The notes under the pieces: generated by a model | What the model was told of the DNA's origin: nothing | Seen by the model: the letters and a program-made list of their open reading frames with translations, nothing else | The model's database searches: none | Made by a program: the position numbers and the translations under genes | Assembly: GCA_002315555.1 (NCBI GenBank) | Contig: DCHF01000003.1 | Coordinates: forward strand, 3,720-67,719 | DNA length: 64,000 bases | Reading direction: 5' to 3' | DNA from: Lachnospiraceae bacterium UBA1759 | GTDB lineage: Bacteria; Bacillota; Clostridia; Lachnospirales; Lachnospiraceae | In this document: piece by piece, positions 34,998-43,383 of the stretch | Layout of the letters: each line of letters opens with the position of its first letter | How positions within the stretch are numbered: position 1 is the stretch's first letter

Positions 34998-36422
34998 ATG
35001 AACAAACAAGACATGGAAATCAATGAAGACCGCAAGTTTGCGTGGCGGATCGCTCTGATTGCATCCTTTGTGCTCATTATGGGCGCGGGATTCATCACGG
35101 GCTGTTTCCTTCTGAAGCTTCGTCCGGAAAAGTCGGAGCTTGAGAAACGTGAACTGACCAAGTTCCCGACCTTTAATACGGAGGACTTGCTGAACGGTAC
35201 TTACACGGAGAATATTGAAAAGTGGTTCGCGGACACGTTCCCCTTCCGTGAGAATCTGGTCCTTGCCGAGCAGCGGATCCAGACGGCATACGGCATCCGG
35301 TCCGATTCCATTCAGAATGTGGGCGGCGGTGACGATATTCCGGACATCGATGATCTGATCAACGGCATCTCCACGGAGGATAGCACGCAGGCCGCAAGCA
35401 TTGACCGGACGGAGAGTACATCGGCGGACGGTGAAAATACGGACGCAGAGTCTACGGAAGAAACGACTGCGGAAAAGACCTATGAAGCGGTCGATGGCAA
35501 GGACATCGTTGCCATGAACCCGCAGGAGGCCGGACGCGTCAATATCAAGGATCTGGTCGGTTATTGCGTCTATGGCTTCAACTTGAGCGCCGCGGACGTT
35601 TACTGTCAGGATGTGGCAAGCATGAAAGCGGCAGTCGGTGACGACGTGAATGTCTACGACATTCTGGTTCCGGACAATTCCGCGATCACTCTCGATGAGG
35701 CGACCAAGGCCGAGTGGAAGCTTTCCGATGAACGGAAGGTCATCGCTTATTATCAGGCCAAGATCAATTCGCTGGATGCAGCGGTCCGTCAGGTCAGCGT
35801 TTACGATACACTGGAAGCTCATTCCGATGAGTACCTGTATTTCAAGACCGACCACCATTGGACGCAGCTTGCCGCTTACTACGCATATCAGGAATTCTGC
35901 AAGGAGAAGGGCATTACCGCGCACGACCTCAGCGAGTATGAGGCGGTCGATTCCGGCGCATTCCTGGGCTCCTATTACGCAGCAAACGGTTTCACCCAGC
36001 TGGAAGGAAACCCGGACAATGTGACCGCGTACATTCCGATCTCCACGAACGAGCTTCATTTCTATGACGTGGATCTGCAGGGCATGCGAACCGGAAAGAT
36101 CATCCGCAATATGAGTGAATTCGCACCGACGTTAAAGTATTACGGATTCATTTACGGCGATAACCCGTACAGTTATGTGGAGAATCCGAACTGCGGGAAC
36201 GATGAGGTCTGTGTCGTGATCAAAGAGAGCTTCGGTAATGATTTTGTACCGTTCCTGGTCGATCATTACAAGAAGGTCATCATCGTGGACTACCGTAACT
36301 ATACGGATCCGGTTTCGGAGCTTTGCAAAACGGAGAATGTCACGGATATCATCTTCCTGAACAATCTGGAAGCTATCTCGGATACCCCGACCATGAACGT
36401 CCTCGGAAATATCTGTAAATAA
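34998..36422 (+). CDS. DHHW-family (AlgJ/AlgX-like) membrane-anchored SGNH protein
   Basis: 474 residues. One membrane helix at about 15-38, then an extracytoplasmic domain with an acidic Thr/Ser/Glu-rich insert at about 130-165. The name-giving DHHW is at 285-288 (KTDHHWTQ), and KESFGNDF near 410 carries the Ser of the SGNH fold. Partners of MBOAT proteins like this complete acetyl transfer to sugars outside the cell. Target glycan is unknown; a wall polymer is likely given the two upstream wall hydrolases. Confidence 0.88.
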   Translation: MNKQDMEINEDRKFAWRIALIASFVLIMGAGFITGCFLLKLRPEKSELEKRELTKFPTFNTEDLLNGTYTENIEKWFADTFPFRENLVLAEQRIQTAYGIRSDSIQNVGGGDDIPDIDDLINGISTEDSTQAASIDRTESTSADGENTDAESTEETTAEKTYEAVDGKDIVAMNPQEAGRVNIKDLVGYCVYGFNLSAADVYCQDVASMKAAVGDDVNVYDILVPDNSAITLDEATKAEWKLSDERKVIAYYQAKINSLDAAVRQVSVYDTLEAHSDEYLYFKTDHHWTQLAAYYAYQEFCKEKGITAHDLSEYEAVDSGAFLGSYYAANGFTQLEGNPDNVTAYIPISTNELHFYDVDLQGMRTGKIIRNMSEFAPTLKYYGFIYGDNPYSYVENPNCGNDEVCVVIKESFGNDFVPFLVDHYKKVIIVDYRNYTDPVSELCKTENVTDIIFLNNLEAISDTPTMNVLGNICK

Positions 36423-36432
36423 AACACATTGG

Positions 36433-36456
36433 AAGGCCTCCGGTTCCGGAGGCCTT
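36433..36456 (+). terminator. Intrinsic terminator after the DHHW gene
   Basis: AAGGCCTCC / GGAGGCCTT arms with a six-base GGTTCC loop, followed by ATTTTTAT. Confidence 0.85.
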
Positions 36457-36465
36457 ATTTTTATG

Positions 36466-36495
36466 TTTACAGATGAGGCTTTGCGGGATTATGAT
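36466..36495 (+). promoter_or_regulatory. Promoter of the alpha-galacturonidase gene
   Basis: TTTACA (36466-36471), 18 bases, TATGAT (36490-36495), right after the terminator. Confidence 0.5.
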
Positions 36496-36543
36496 AGGAA
36501 GTAAGAAAACGAACCGGGGCGACCGGGCATGAAGGAGAAAAAG

Positions 36544-37944
36544 ATGAAGCATCTTGGAAATCGGGTGGAAGAGCTGAAGATCGCCTACATCGGCGGCGGT
36601 TCCCGCGGCTGGGCATGGGGCCTTATGAGCGATCTTGCACATTGCCCGGATATGAGCGGTACCGTAGCGCTTTATGATATTGATTTTGAAGCAGCGAAGA
36701 ATAACGAGATCATCGGAAATAAGTACAATGAGGCTGAGGGCTGTGTGGGCTTCTGGGATTATCAGGCGGTCGAGACCATTGAAGCGGCACTGACCGGCGC
36801 GGATTTTGTCGTGATCTCGATCCTTCCCGGAACCTTTGACGAGATGGAAAGCGATGTGCACTGGCCGGAGAAGTACGGCATCTATCAGTCTGTCGGCGAT
36901 ACGACCGGTCCCGGCGGAATCATTCGTGCGATGCGCACCCTGCCGATGTATGAAGTGATCGGTAAGAAGATCGGCGAGTGCTGTCCCGATGCCTGGGTCA
37001 TTTCCTACACCAATCCGATGACGCTTTGTGTGAAAACGCTGTACCGCGTGTTCCCGGAGATCAAGGCGTTTGGTTGCTGCCACGAGGTATTTGGCACCCA
37101 GAAGTTCCTGGCAAAGATCGTGGAAGAAAAGCTCGGAATTGAGAATGTGGAGCGCGGTGACATTAAGGTCAATCCGGTCAGCGTCAACCATTATACCTGG
37201 CTCACGGAGGCAAATTACAAGGGCATCGATCTGTTCCCGATCTATCGTGACTATTGTCTTTCCCATCCGGACGGACACAAGGGCGGTACGGTCGATAATA
37301 ACTGGATGAACAATCATTTTGCGTCCGAGGAGCTTGTTAAAATGCAGCTGTTCCTGCAGTTTAACGTGATCGCCGCGGCCGGCGACCGTCATCTTGCGGA
37401 GTTCTGCCCGGGCAACTGGTTCTTAAAGGATCCGGAGCGGGTGAAGGAAATGCACTTCAATCTGACGCCGGTGTTCTGGAGAAAAGAGGACCTGAAGAAT
37501 CGTCTGGAGCGCGCAAAACGTCTGGCTTCCGGTGCGGAGCAGGTCGTCATCAGCGAGACCGGCGAGGAGGGAACGCGCCAGATGCGTGCGATCCTGGGTC
37601 TCGGCGACCTGATTACAAACGTGAATATGCCGAATGTGGGACAGGCACCGGATCTTCCGTTCGGCGCTGTAGTCGAGACCAATGCGGTCTTCCGCGCAGG
37701 ATCGGTCCGTCCGGTCGCGGCGGGAGAGCTTCCGGCCTCCATCGCCCCGATGGTAAAGCGCGTTTGCGCCGTGCAGGAGCTGACGTCGGAAGGTATTGCC
37801 GAGCGTGATCTTAAGAAGATATTCTCCGCGTTCGTCAATGATCCGCTGGTCACCTGCAGCTACAGGGATGCGGAGAAGATGTTCAAGGAAATGTGTGAGA
37901 ACACGAAGAAATATCTGGGAATGTACGATCTTTTGGTGCTGTGA
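36544..37944 (+). CDS. GH4 alpha-galacturonidase (CHEV subgroup, LplD-like)
   Basis: 466 residues. N-terminal Rossmann NAD site IGGGSRGWAWG near 15-25; the metal/active-site motif is CHEV at 179-182. In family GH4 the CHEV wording marks alpha-galacturonidases such as Bacillus LplD, set apart from CN- (glucosidase) and CHS- (galactosidase) groups; the enzymes use NAD+ and Mn2+ in an oxidation-elimination mechanism. It would free galacturonate from short pectic oligosaccharides in the cytoplasm. Start at 36544 is fixed by AAGGAGA; an ATG five codons earlier has no site. Confidence 0.85.
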   Translation: MKHLGNRVEELKIAYIGGGSRGWAWGLMSDLAHCPDMSGTVALYDIDFEAAKNNEIIGNKYNEAEGCVGFWDYQAVETIEAALTGADFVVISILPGTFDEMESDVHWPEKYGIYQSVGDTTGPGGIIRAMRTLPMYEVIGKKIGECCPDAWVISYTNPMTLCVKTLYRVFPEIKAFGCCHEVFGTQKFLAKIVEEKLGIENVERGDIKVNPVSVNHYTWLTEANYKGIDLFPIYRDYCLSHPDGHKGGTVDNNWMNNHFASEELVKMQLFLQFNVIAAAGDRHLAEFCPGNWFLKDPERVKEMHFNLTPVFWRKEDLKNRLERAKRLASGAEQVVISETGEEGTRQMRAILGLGDLITNVNMPNVGQAPDLPFGAVVETNAVFRAGSVRPVAAGELPASIAPMVKRVCAVQELTSEGIAERDLKKIFSAFVNDPLVTCSYRDAEKMFKEMCENTKKYLGMYDLLVL

Positions 37945-38052
37945 TTTTCCGGAGAGGATGCCGGGGAATGACAACAGAAGGATCTCGAAATACGGAGCGC
38001 CCAAGCACCCGGCAGCATACGTTTTCTGAAATGTGGAAGAGGAAAAATTGAA

Positions 38053-38754
38053 ATGATCAGACATACAGCTGCGTTTAGGATCAACGCAGAAAAGAGAAGT
38101 GATTTTTATGCCGGTACGGAAGCTTGTATGGCGGAGCTTACGGTGTTTCTTGATGAAAAGGGTGTCCGGAATTTCAGCATCTGGAATGCGGATGCGTGGG
38201 TGTTTGTCTACGGTGAGACGGGGGCGGTCAGTGAGAATGAAGAGACGGTCTGCGTCGAGGAGGCAGCAAAAGGCATGGGCCGGAACCGGCTGTCGGAAGA
38301 GGAGCGCGTGCGGCTTAAAAAGATCCTGGCGCCGGTGGAAGGCTGTATCACGTGGCTTTCGGCACCCGGAGAACAGATGCGGCTCATGTATCATGACATT
38401 GGTATCGTCCGGGAGGATAAGGAAAATATCCGTCACCGTATGTTTATGACGAAGCTGAAGGACGGATGCGCGGAGGAGTATAAAAGGCGGCATGACGCGC
38501 TCGTTGCGGCGCGGGGAGAGAGCATCGACCCGGGGCCGGACTCTAATTTCACCATTTGGAGTGACGGACAGTATATTTTTGGTTACGATGAGATCGACAC
38601 GACGATGGAAACGGAACCGACGGAGGAAAAAATGCTGGCCGATCTGGCGTGGGAGACCCGCCAGCTTGAGATCATGGATTGGATCACGAACGACTGCGAC
38701 CGAATGTTCGGAACGCATCATGCGGCGTGCGCGTGTCTGGCATCGCATAATTAA
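38053..38754 (+). CDS. Tandem two-domain L-rhamnose mutarotase-like protein (RhaM/DUF718)
   Basis: 233 residues made of two RhaM-like dimeric alpha/beta barrel halves, about 1-105 and 125-233, in one chain; ordinary RhaM is about 104 residues and dimerises. The second half keeps the active-site pattern EEYKRRH, matching Tyr18 and His22 of E. coli RhaM, whereas the first half reads DFYAGTE, with Glu in place of the His. Both halves keep the strand wording NFSIW / NFTIW. Probable role is anomer conversion of L-rhamnose or a related sugar next to the galacturonidase. GAGG precedes the ATG. Confidence 0.75.
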   Translation: MIRHTAAFRINAEKRSDFYAGTEACMAELTVFLDEKGVRNFSIWNADAWVFVYGETGAVSENEETVCVEEAAKGMGRNRLSEEERVRLKKILAPVEGCITWLSAPGEQMRLMYHDIGIVREDKENIRHRMFMTKLKDGCAEEYKRRHDALVAARGESIDPGPDSNFTIWSDGQYIFGYDEIDTTMETEPTEEKMLADLAWETRQLEIMDWITNDCDRMFGTHHAACACLASHN

Positions 38755-38766
38755 GGCGAAAAGAGA

Positions 38767-38805
38767 ATGAGCTATGATGATCGTATTAAGGCGAAAAGAG
38801 AATGA
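38767..38805 (+). CDS. Repeat-born 12-codon ORF 1
   Basis: Would encode MSYDDRIKAKRE. The ATG follows a weak SD (AAGGCG) and the TGA overlaps the ATG of the next mini-ORF as ATGA. It is a copy of the N-terminus of the esterase; translation is not proven. Confidence 0.4.
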   Translation: MSYDDRIKAKRE

Positions 38806-38840
38806 GCTTTGATGATCGTATTAAGGAGGAAAGAGAATGA
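38802..38840 (+). CDS. Repeat-born 12-codon ORF 2
   Basis: Would encode MSFDDRIKEERE. Its TGA overlaps the esterase ATG at 38837 as ATGA, so ribosomes ending here could reinitiate on the esterase. Translation is not proven. Confidence 0.4.
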   Translation: MSFDDRIKEERE

Positions 38841-39880
38841 GTTTTGATGACCGTATTCTGGAAATGAGAAAACGCGGAGAAGCGGTACGCAAGGTGTTCG
38901 GTAAGGAACGTTTCCTGGCGGTACCGATCTACGAAGATGTGCTTTGCTATGACGAGCAGGCCATTGCGGCACTTTCACGGAAGCAGACCGCTGTTGAGCA
39001 GGCGGCACCGGAGGATCGTCCGGCGTTGATCAAGGAGTTTGCAGCAATGCGTGATGCAATGGAAAAAAAGCCAAATTCTCCGGAGCGTATTTATCTCTGG
39101 CCTGCAGATATCAAGGTTCCGACCACAACAGAATACTCGGACAATTCGGAATATATGTTCAATCACGATCCGGATTTCCGCCCGTATCTTTATGAAATGC
39201 TCCTTCCGGAGGATGTTACGCCGAAGGGCGCGATGGTGCTTTGCGCCGGCGGCGACCACGGAAACACGGTGTTAACGGAGGCTTATCAGTCCGCAAAGGA
39301 TCTGAACGCGTGTGGCTATCAGTGCTTCCTTCTGTTGAACCGCGTCAATCATAATCCCTGGAATGCCATCGACAGCGGTGCGGATACGGCACGTGCCATC
39401 CGCTACGTCCGTGCGCATGCCGCCGAGTACCGCATCCCGGAAGACCGCGTGGCATTTGCCGGATTCTCAAACGGCGGTCTGACCGGAGACAACTGCATCC
39501 AGTATTTCTCCGGAAACCAGAAGATGACCGACGTCTATCCGGACTATGTTCCGGATGAGCTGGACAAGTATTACGGTGCACCGGATGCTTTTGTCTGCGT
39601 TTACGGCCCCCGTTTCCCGGGCATCCCGTTCGATTGGACCGGCGTTGTATATCCGCCCACGTTCTTTGCGGTCGGCCGCGAGGACAACGCGATGGACAAC
39701 CTCCATCACATGGAGCCGGATCTTCTTCAGCACGGCGTAAAGACCGAGGTCCATACCTTTGCGGGCGTTCCGCACGGTCAGGCCGGCATCTCCTTTGTCT
39801 GGGAGCAGAAGTATCCGACCTTTGAAATGTGGGTACCGCTTGCGGATGCTTTCATGCAGGACGTGTATAAGAATAACTGA
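38837..39880 (+). CDS. Alpha/beta hydrolase, probable carbohydrate esterase
   Basis: 347 residues without signal peptide. Nucleophile elbow GFSNGG with Ser211, oxyanion-side segment CAGGDHG near 137 and His313 in VPHGQAG; the Asp is probably in GREDNAMD. The C-terminal WVPLADAFMQ is typical of BD-FAE-like acyl/acetyl esterases acting on sugars. Context with galacturonidase and RhaM suggests removal of acetyl or similar groups from pectic oligosaccharides. Translation starts in unit 3 of the 35-bp repeat. Confidence 0.8.
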   Translation: MSFDDRILEMRKRGEAVRKVFGKERFLAVPIYEDVLCYDEQAIAALSRKQTAVEQAAPEDRPALIKEFAAMRDAMEKKPNSPERIYLWPADIKVPTTTEYSDNSEYMFNHDPDFRPYLYEMLLPEDVTPKGAMVLCAGGDHGNTVLTEAYQSAKDLNACGYQCFLLLNRVNHNPWNAIDSGADTARAIRYVRAHAAEYRIPEDRVAFAGFSNGGLTGDNCIQYFSGNQKMTDVYPDYVPDELDKYYGAPDAFVCVYGPRFPGIPFDWTGVVYPPTFFAVGREDNAMDNLHHMEPDLLQHGVKTEVHTFAGVPHGQAGISFVWEQKYPTFEMWVPLADAFMQDVYKNN

Positions 39881-39950
39881 ATGCGAAAGCATCAAAACAG
39901 TTCACGCAATGCGTTTCGCAGCTGCAGAGCATAATACGGCATGAACACGA

Positions 39951-39984
39951 AAAAACAGGCCCCGGATCTCCGGGGCCTGTTTTT
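39951..39984. terminator. Bidirectional intrinsic terminator
   Basis: AAAAACAGGCCCCGG pairs with CCGGGGCCTGTTTTT around a four-base loop, between the convergent esterase and Gfo/Idh/MocA genes. Confidence 0.92.
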
Positions 39985-39995
39985 ATTTATGATCC

Positions 39996-41144
39996 TTATA
40001 CCGTATCGATGACCTGCTGGTCCTTCTTCACGATGGTGGAGTTCGCGATCTTTTCCTGCAGGAGCTCGTAATAACGATCATCCGGGAAATTCCTGGTATC
40101 GACGACCTCTCCGGTCCAGCCGCTTAAGATCATGGAGTCGATCATGGTAACGCACTTGATGCCTTCATAACCGGGAGCCAGAAGCGGAGTACCGTTGTTC
40201 AGTGCAGAGACGACGCTCTTCATGACACCGACATGCTGCTCGCCGCCGGACTTGTCAGCCTCGATGACGATCTTTTCACACTCGGGCATGCCGAAGGGCT
40301 TGGTATTGGTTGCTTCGAATTCACGCTCGGAGATCTTGTTCTTGTAGAAGACGATCTCGTTGTTCTCGATGACGACCTTACCCATGTCGCAGGAGACCTC
40401 CAGGCGGTTGGTGCCGGGTGCCTCACCGGTAGCGGTGATGTACTCGCCGGTCATGCCGTTATCATACTCGAAGTAGGCCATGACATCGTCCTCGACCTCG
40501 ATGTTGTGATACTTACCGAAGGAAACGCGCGCCTGAATGCGATCCGGAACGCCGAACATCCACTGCCAAAGGTCCAGCTGATGGGGGTTCTGGTTCATCA
40601 GGGTTCCGCCGCCCTCACCCTTCCAGGTGGAACGCCAGGTGGAACTGTCATGATATGCCTGAGAACGATACCAGTCGGTGATGATCCAGGTGACACGCTT
40701 GATCTTGCCAAGCTCGCCGGACTGAACCATCTCACGCAGCTTCTGGTAGACCGGGTTGGTGCGCTGGTTGTACATGATACCGAAGAGCTTGCCGGAAGCG
40801 GCAGCTGCCTCGTTCATTTCCTTGACCTGCTTCGTGTAAACGCCTGCGGGCTTCTCGGTGATGACGTTGAGGCCTGCAGCGAAAGCCTTGATGGCGATCG
40901 GAGCGTGATCGTAATGCGGAACAGCGATGATGATCAGGTCAACAAGGCCGCTCTCGATGAGCTCATCTGCGGTGTTGAAGATCGTGACACCGGGGATGGT
41001 CTTCTTCGCGAAATCGCGGCGAACCTCTGCGATATCTGCGATCGCCGTAAGTACAAGTCCCGGAACCTTTCCTTCCGATACATTTCTGGCATGCGTCGTA
41101 CCCATGTTGCCGAGGCCGATGATGCCGAATCTGATGTCTGCCAT
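39996..41144 (-). CDS. Gfo/Idh/MocA-family oxidoreductase
   Basis: 382 residues. N-terminal Rossmann fold with IIGLGNMG near 8-15 and the family EKP motif (ITEKPAG) near 95; C-terminal alpha/beta domain with NPHQLDLWQWMFG near 180, holding the catalytic His region. These enzymes oxidise or reduce sugars, inositols or uronates with NAD(P). It follows a TIM-barrel isomerase gene on the same strand, a pair typical of inositol- or sugar-derivative catabolism. AAAGGA precedes the ATG. Confidence 0.88.
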   Translation of the reverse strand: MADIRFGIIGLGNMGTTHARNVSEGKVPGLVLTAIADIAEVRRDFAKKTIPGVTIFNTADELIESGLVDLIIIAVPHYDHAPIAIKAFAAGLNVITEKPAGVYTKQVKEMNEAAAASGKLFGIMYNQRTNPVYQKLREMVQSGELGKIKRVTWIITDWYRSQAYHDSSTWRSTWKGEGGGTLMNQNPHQLDLWQWMFGVPDRIQARVSFGKYHNIEVEDDVMAYFEYDNGMTGEYITATGEAPGTNRLEVSCDMGKVVIENNEIVFYKNKISEREFEATNTKPFGMPECEKIVIEADKSGGEQHVGVMKSVVSALNNGTPLLAPGYEGIKCVTMIDSMILSGWTGEVVDTRNFPDDRYYELLQEKIANSTIVKKDQQVIDTV

Positions 41145-41258
41145 AGAGATTTTCCTTTCGTAATGAATTATTGTGACCGCCTGACACCGGGACTTCCGTA
41201 GGAAGCGGGGCTGTGAGAGCGGTAATGCCTGATTAAATGCCCCGGACGTGATCTTTGC

Positions 41259-41275
41259 CCGGAGTATGACTCCGG
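41259..41275. repeat. Perfect short palindrome between isomerase and oxidoreductase genes
   Basis: CCGGAGT-ATG-ACTCCGG. It lies in the 161-base gap of the minus-strand pair. It could be an mRNA hairpin separating the two cistrons or an operator; no U run follows. Confidence 0.5.
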
Positions 41276-41305
41276 ATCTTCAGTCCGTGTCTTGATCGAT
41301 CATTT

Positions 41306-42160
41306 TCAGATCCTTGCGAGAATATCATTCAGCGCATTGAAGGCGAGATCGAATTTTTCCGCAGAGCTTCTTTCCTTGCTCTCAAGACGGCTGGAATCCT
41401 CTTCGCTTAAGCCGGAAAGGCCGGTGAAGGAGCCTAGGTGCGGTTCGATGGAGAGGTAGCCGGTCCAACCGCTGTTCTTTAAGTCGCTTAAGATCTCTTC
41501 CACATGACCGATGCCGTAGCCGGACGGAACCACATCGCCGTCCGCCAGGCAGTCCTTGATGTGCATGTATTCGATCCGGTCCTTCAGGAGCATATAGCCG
41601 TCCGGATAAGTGACCTGGCCGCACTGAACGAAGTTTGCAGGGTCAAAAACGGCCTTTAAATTCGGAGAAGCGACAAAGTCCAGAATCTCACGGCAGCGAA
41701 CGGCGATGTCGCCATAGATGCCTTTTTCGTTCTCGTGCAGGAGGACGATGCCTTCCTTCTCAGCGAGAGCCGTCATGGCCTTCATACGGCGCATAACTTC
41801 TTCACGGTACTCATCATACTGTCCGTCCGGAATATAGAAGCTGAAGATACGGATGTACTTTGCTTCCAGGATCTTCATCGTCCGGATGGTCTGCGCGAGC
41901 TTTTCCATATGCGGCTCGAATTCATCCGTGATCTTGATCTTACCGATCGGAGAACCGACGGAAGAGACGCGGATCCCGAAACGGTCCATCTTTTCCTTGA
42001 GTGCACGCGCTTCATCGTCCGTAAGGTCGGAAATGTTCTTTCCGTCGATGCCTCTCGGCTCAAAATAACCCACACCGATCTCATTAAGATGCGTGAACTG
42101 GACGTCCGTGCTTTCATCGATCTCATCGGCAAAACCGGTGATCGTATACCAATTGTTCAT
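41306..42160 (-). CDS. Sugar phosphate isomerase/epimerase (xylose isomerase-like TIM barrel)
   Basis: 284 residues of the AP-endonuclease-2/xylose-isomerase superfamily. Metal-ligand type acidic residues are seen in LLHENEKG near 145, VFDPANF near 170, EYMHIKDC near 196 and YLSIEPHLG near 240. These proteins isomerise or epimerise sugars, inosose or ketouronates. First gene of a two-gene unit with the oxidoreductase; its promoter is at 42,229-42,257. Confidence 0.85.
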   Translation of the reverse strand: MNNWYTITGFADEIDESTDVQFTHLNEIGVGYFEPRGIDGKNISDLTDDEARALKEKMDRFGIRVSSVGSPIGKIKITDEFEPHMEKLAQTIRTMKILEAKYIRIFSFYIPDGQYDEYREEVMRRMKAMTALAEKEGIVLLHENEKGIYGDIAVRCREILDFVASPNLKAVFDPANFVQCGQVTYPDGYMLLKDRIEYMHIKDCLADGDVVPSGYGIGHVEEILSDLKNSGWTGYLSIEPHLGSFTGLSGLSEEDSSRLESKERSSAEKFDLAFNALNDILARI

Positions 42161-42228
42161 CAGAACCTCCTGTATAGAGCGGAACCTGTCCCGTTTCCGG
42201 CACGATCTCCGCAGAATATTCTAATTGT

Positions 42229-42257
42229 ATTATGGTCCTTTTCGGAACAGCCGTCAA
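42229..42257 (-). promoter_or_regulatory. Promoter of the isomerase-oxidoreductase pair
   Basis: Minus strand TTGACG (42257-42252), 17 bases, CATAAT (42234-42229). The region 42,161-42,385 is shared with the divergent GH43 gene, whose own promoter (TATGAT near 42,328) is weaker. Confidence 0.6.
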
Positions 42258-42385
42258 TACGGAAATTCGTGTGAAAAATGGAGAATACAGCATCGAAAAG
42301 GGGCTTTTCATTCCACGGTAAATCGTTTATGATGAAGAAAACAGACAGCCGGAGAGACCGGCCGGTAGTTACAGGAGGAATCAGT

Positions 42386-43372
42386 ATGGAATATCCCTTC
42401 CACGTGAAAGACATTCGCATCTCAGACCCGTTTATTCTTGCGGATCCCGTCACCAGGAAATACTACACCTATGCATCGGTCTTCAATCCGGAGCGCTATC
42501 CCGGCCAGCGCCGCGCGCAGGAATTTCACGCGCTCGTTTCCGAGGATCTGATCCACTGGAGCGACCCCATCAAGGTCTTTGACCGCGAGGAAACGGATTT
42601 CTGGGGCTGCCTCGACTACTGGGCACCGGAATGCCACTACTATAAAGGCCGCTACTATTTGATCTCTTCCTTCCGCGCACCCGGCACGCTTCGCCGCTGT
42701 CAGGCACTCGTTGCAGACAGCCCGCTCGGACCCTTCAAGCCCATCGCCGATGGCCCCGTCACCCCCGAAGGCTGGCAGTGCCTGGACGGCACGCTGTTTG
42801 AGGACCACACCGGTACCCCGTGGATGGTCTTCTGCCACGAATGGACGCAGGTCGGTGACGGCCAGATCGCCGCTGTCCCGCTTTCCGAGGACCTGGGCAC
42901 CCGCATCGGCGACCCCGTCATTCTATTCCGCGCATCGGACAGCCCCTGGGTCTCCTCCTTTGTCAGTAACGGCCCCTGCGGCTTTGTCACGGACGGCCCG
43001 TTCCTCCATCGGATGAAGGACGGTTCTCTGATCATGCTCTGGTCCGATTTTACCGACAACGGTTATGCTACCGGCTACGCCAAGTCCGCAAGCGGCATGC
43101 TTCGCGGCCCGTGGATCCATCGGAAAAACCCGCTGTACTTCCACGACGGCGCACATTCCATGCTGTTCCACACCTTTGACGGCAAACTGATGATGTCGCT
43201 TCACGCCCCGAACCGTCATACGGACAAGCACATGATGCTGTTCGAGATGGAAGAGCGGAACGGTGAGCTTTACATCGTGAACGAGATCACCGGCAACTGG
43301 TACAACTATGCGGAACGCCCGAAGGGCTCCGGCTTCTTCAAAGAACCCTATAACGATCACAGAGGTTTTTAA
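42386..43372 (+). CDS. GH43-like beta-propeller glycosidase
   Basis: 328 residues without signal peptide. The opening ISDPFILAD contains the expected catalytic base Asp14; DYWAPECHYYKGRYYLISS near 77 (in parts), DGTLFEDHTGTPWMVFCHEW near 137 and the DGPFLHRMKDGSLIMLWS blade follow the GH43 pattern, where Glu serves as acid. Substrate is probably an arabinose- or xylose-bearing oligosaccharide; the subfamily cannot be told. AGGAGG and the ATG at 42386 set the start; a longer open frame is not supported. Confidence 0.85.
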   Translation: MEYPFHVKDIRISDPFILADPVTRKYYTYASVFNPERYPGQRRAQEFHALVSEDLIHWSDPIKVFDREETDFWGCLDYWAPECHYYKGRYYLISSFRAPGTLRRCQALVADSPLGPFKPIADGPVTPEGWQCLDGTLFEDHTGTPWMVFCHEWTQVGDGQIAAVPLSEDLGTRIGDPVILFRASDSPWVSSFVSNGPCGFVTDGPFLHRMKDGSLIMLWSDFTDNGYATGYAKSASGMLRGPWIHRKNPLYFHDGAHSMLFHTFDGKLMMSLHAPNRHTDKHMMLFEMEERNGELYIVNEITGNWYNYAERPKGSGFFKEPYNDHRGF

Positions 43373-43383
43373 TTACTGGTTTC

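Larger units (their letters stand above)
38751..38855 (+). repeat. Three direct 35-bp repeats of a translation start region
   Basis: Units 38751-38785, 38786-38820 and 38821-38855 begin TTAAGG and each hold an SD-like element, GAGAATGAG and a GATGA-CGTA end. Units 1 and 2 are almost identical; unit 3 is the real start of the esterase and has the best SD (AAGGAGG). The RhaM stop codon TAA lies inside unit 1. Confidence 0.95.

Noticed and set aside
34701..36059. Antisense frame of 452 codons opposite MBOAT/DHHW genes
   Set aside because: Spans the gap between two real genes, has no family features and no start signal.
37968..38051. 27-codon ORF ending one base before the RhaM-like gene
   Set aside because: No proper SD, composition unlike its neighbours, and no sign of conservation; a chance leader ORF is simplest.
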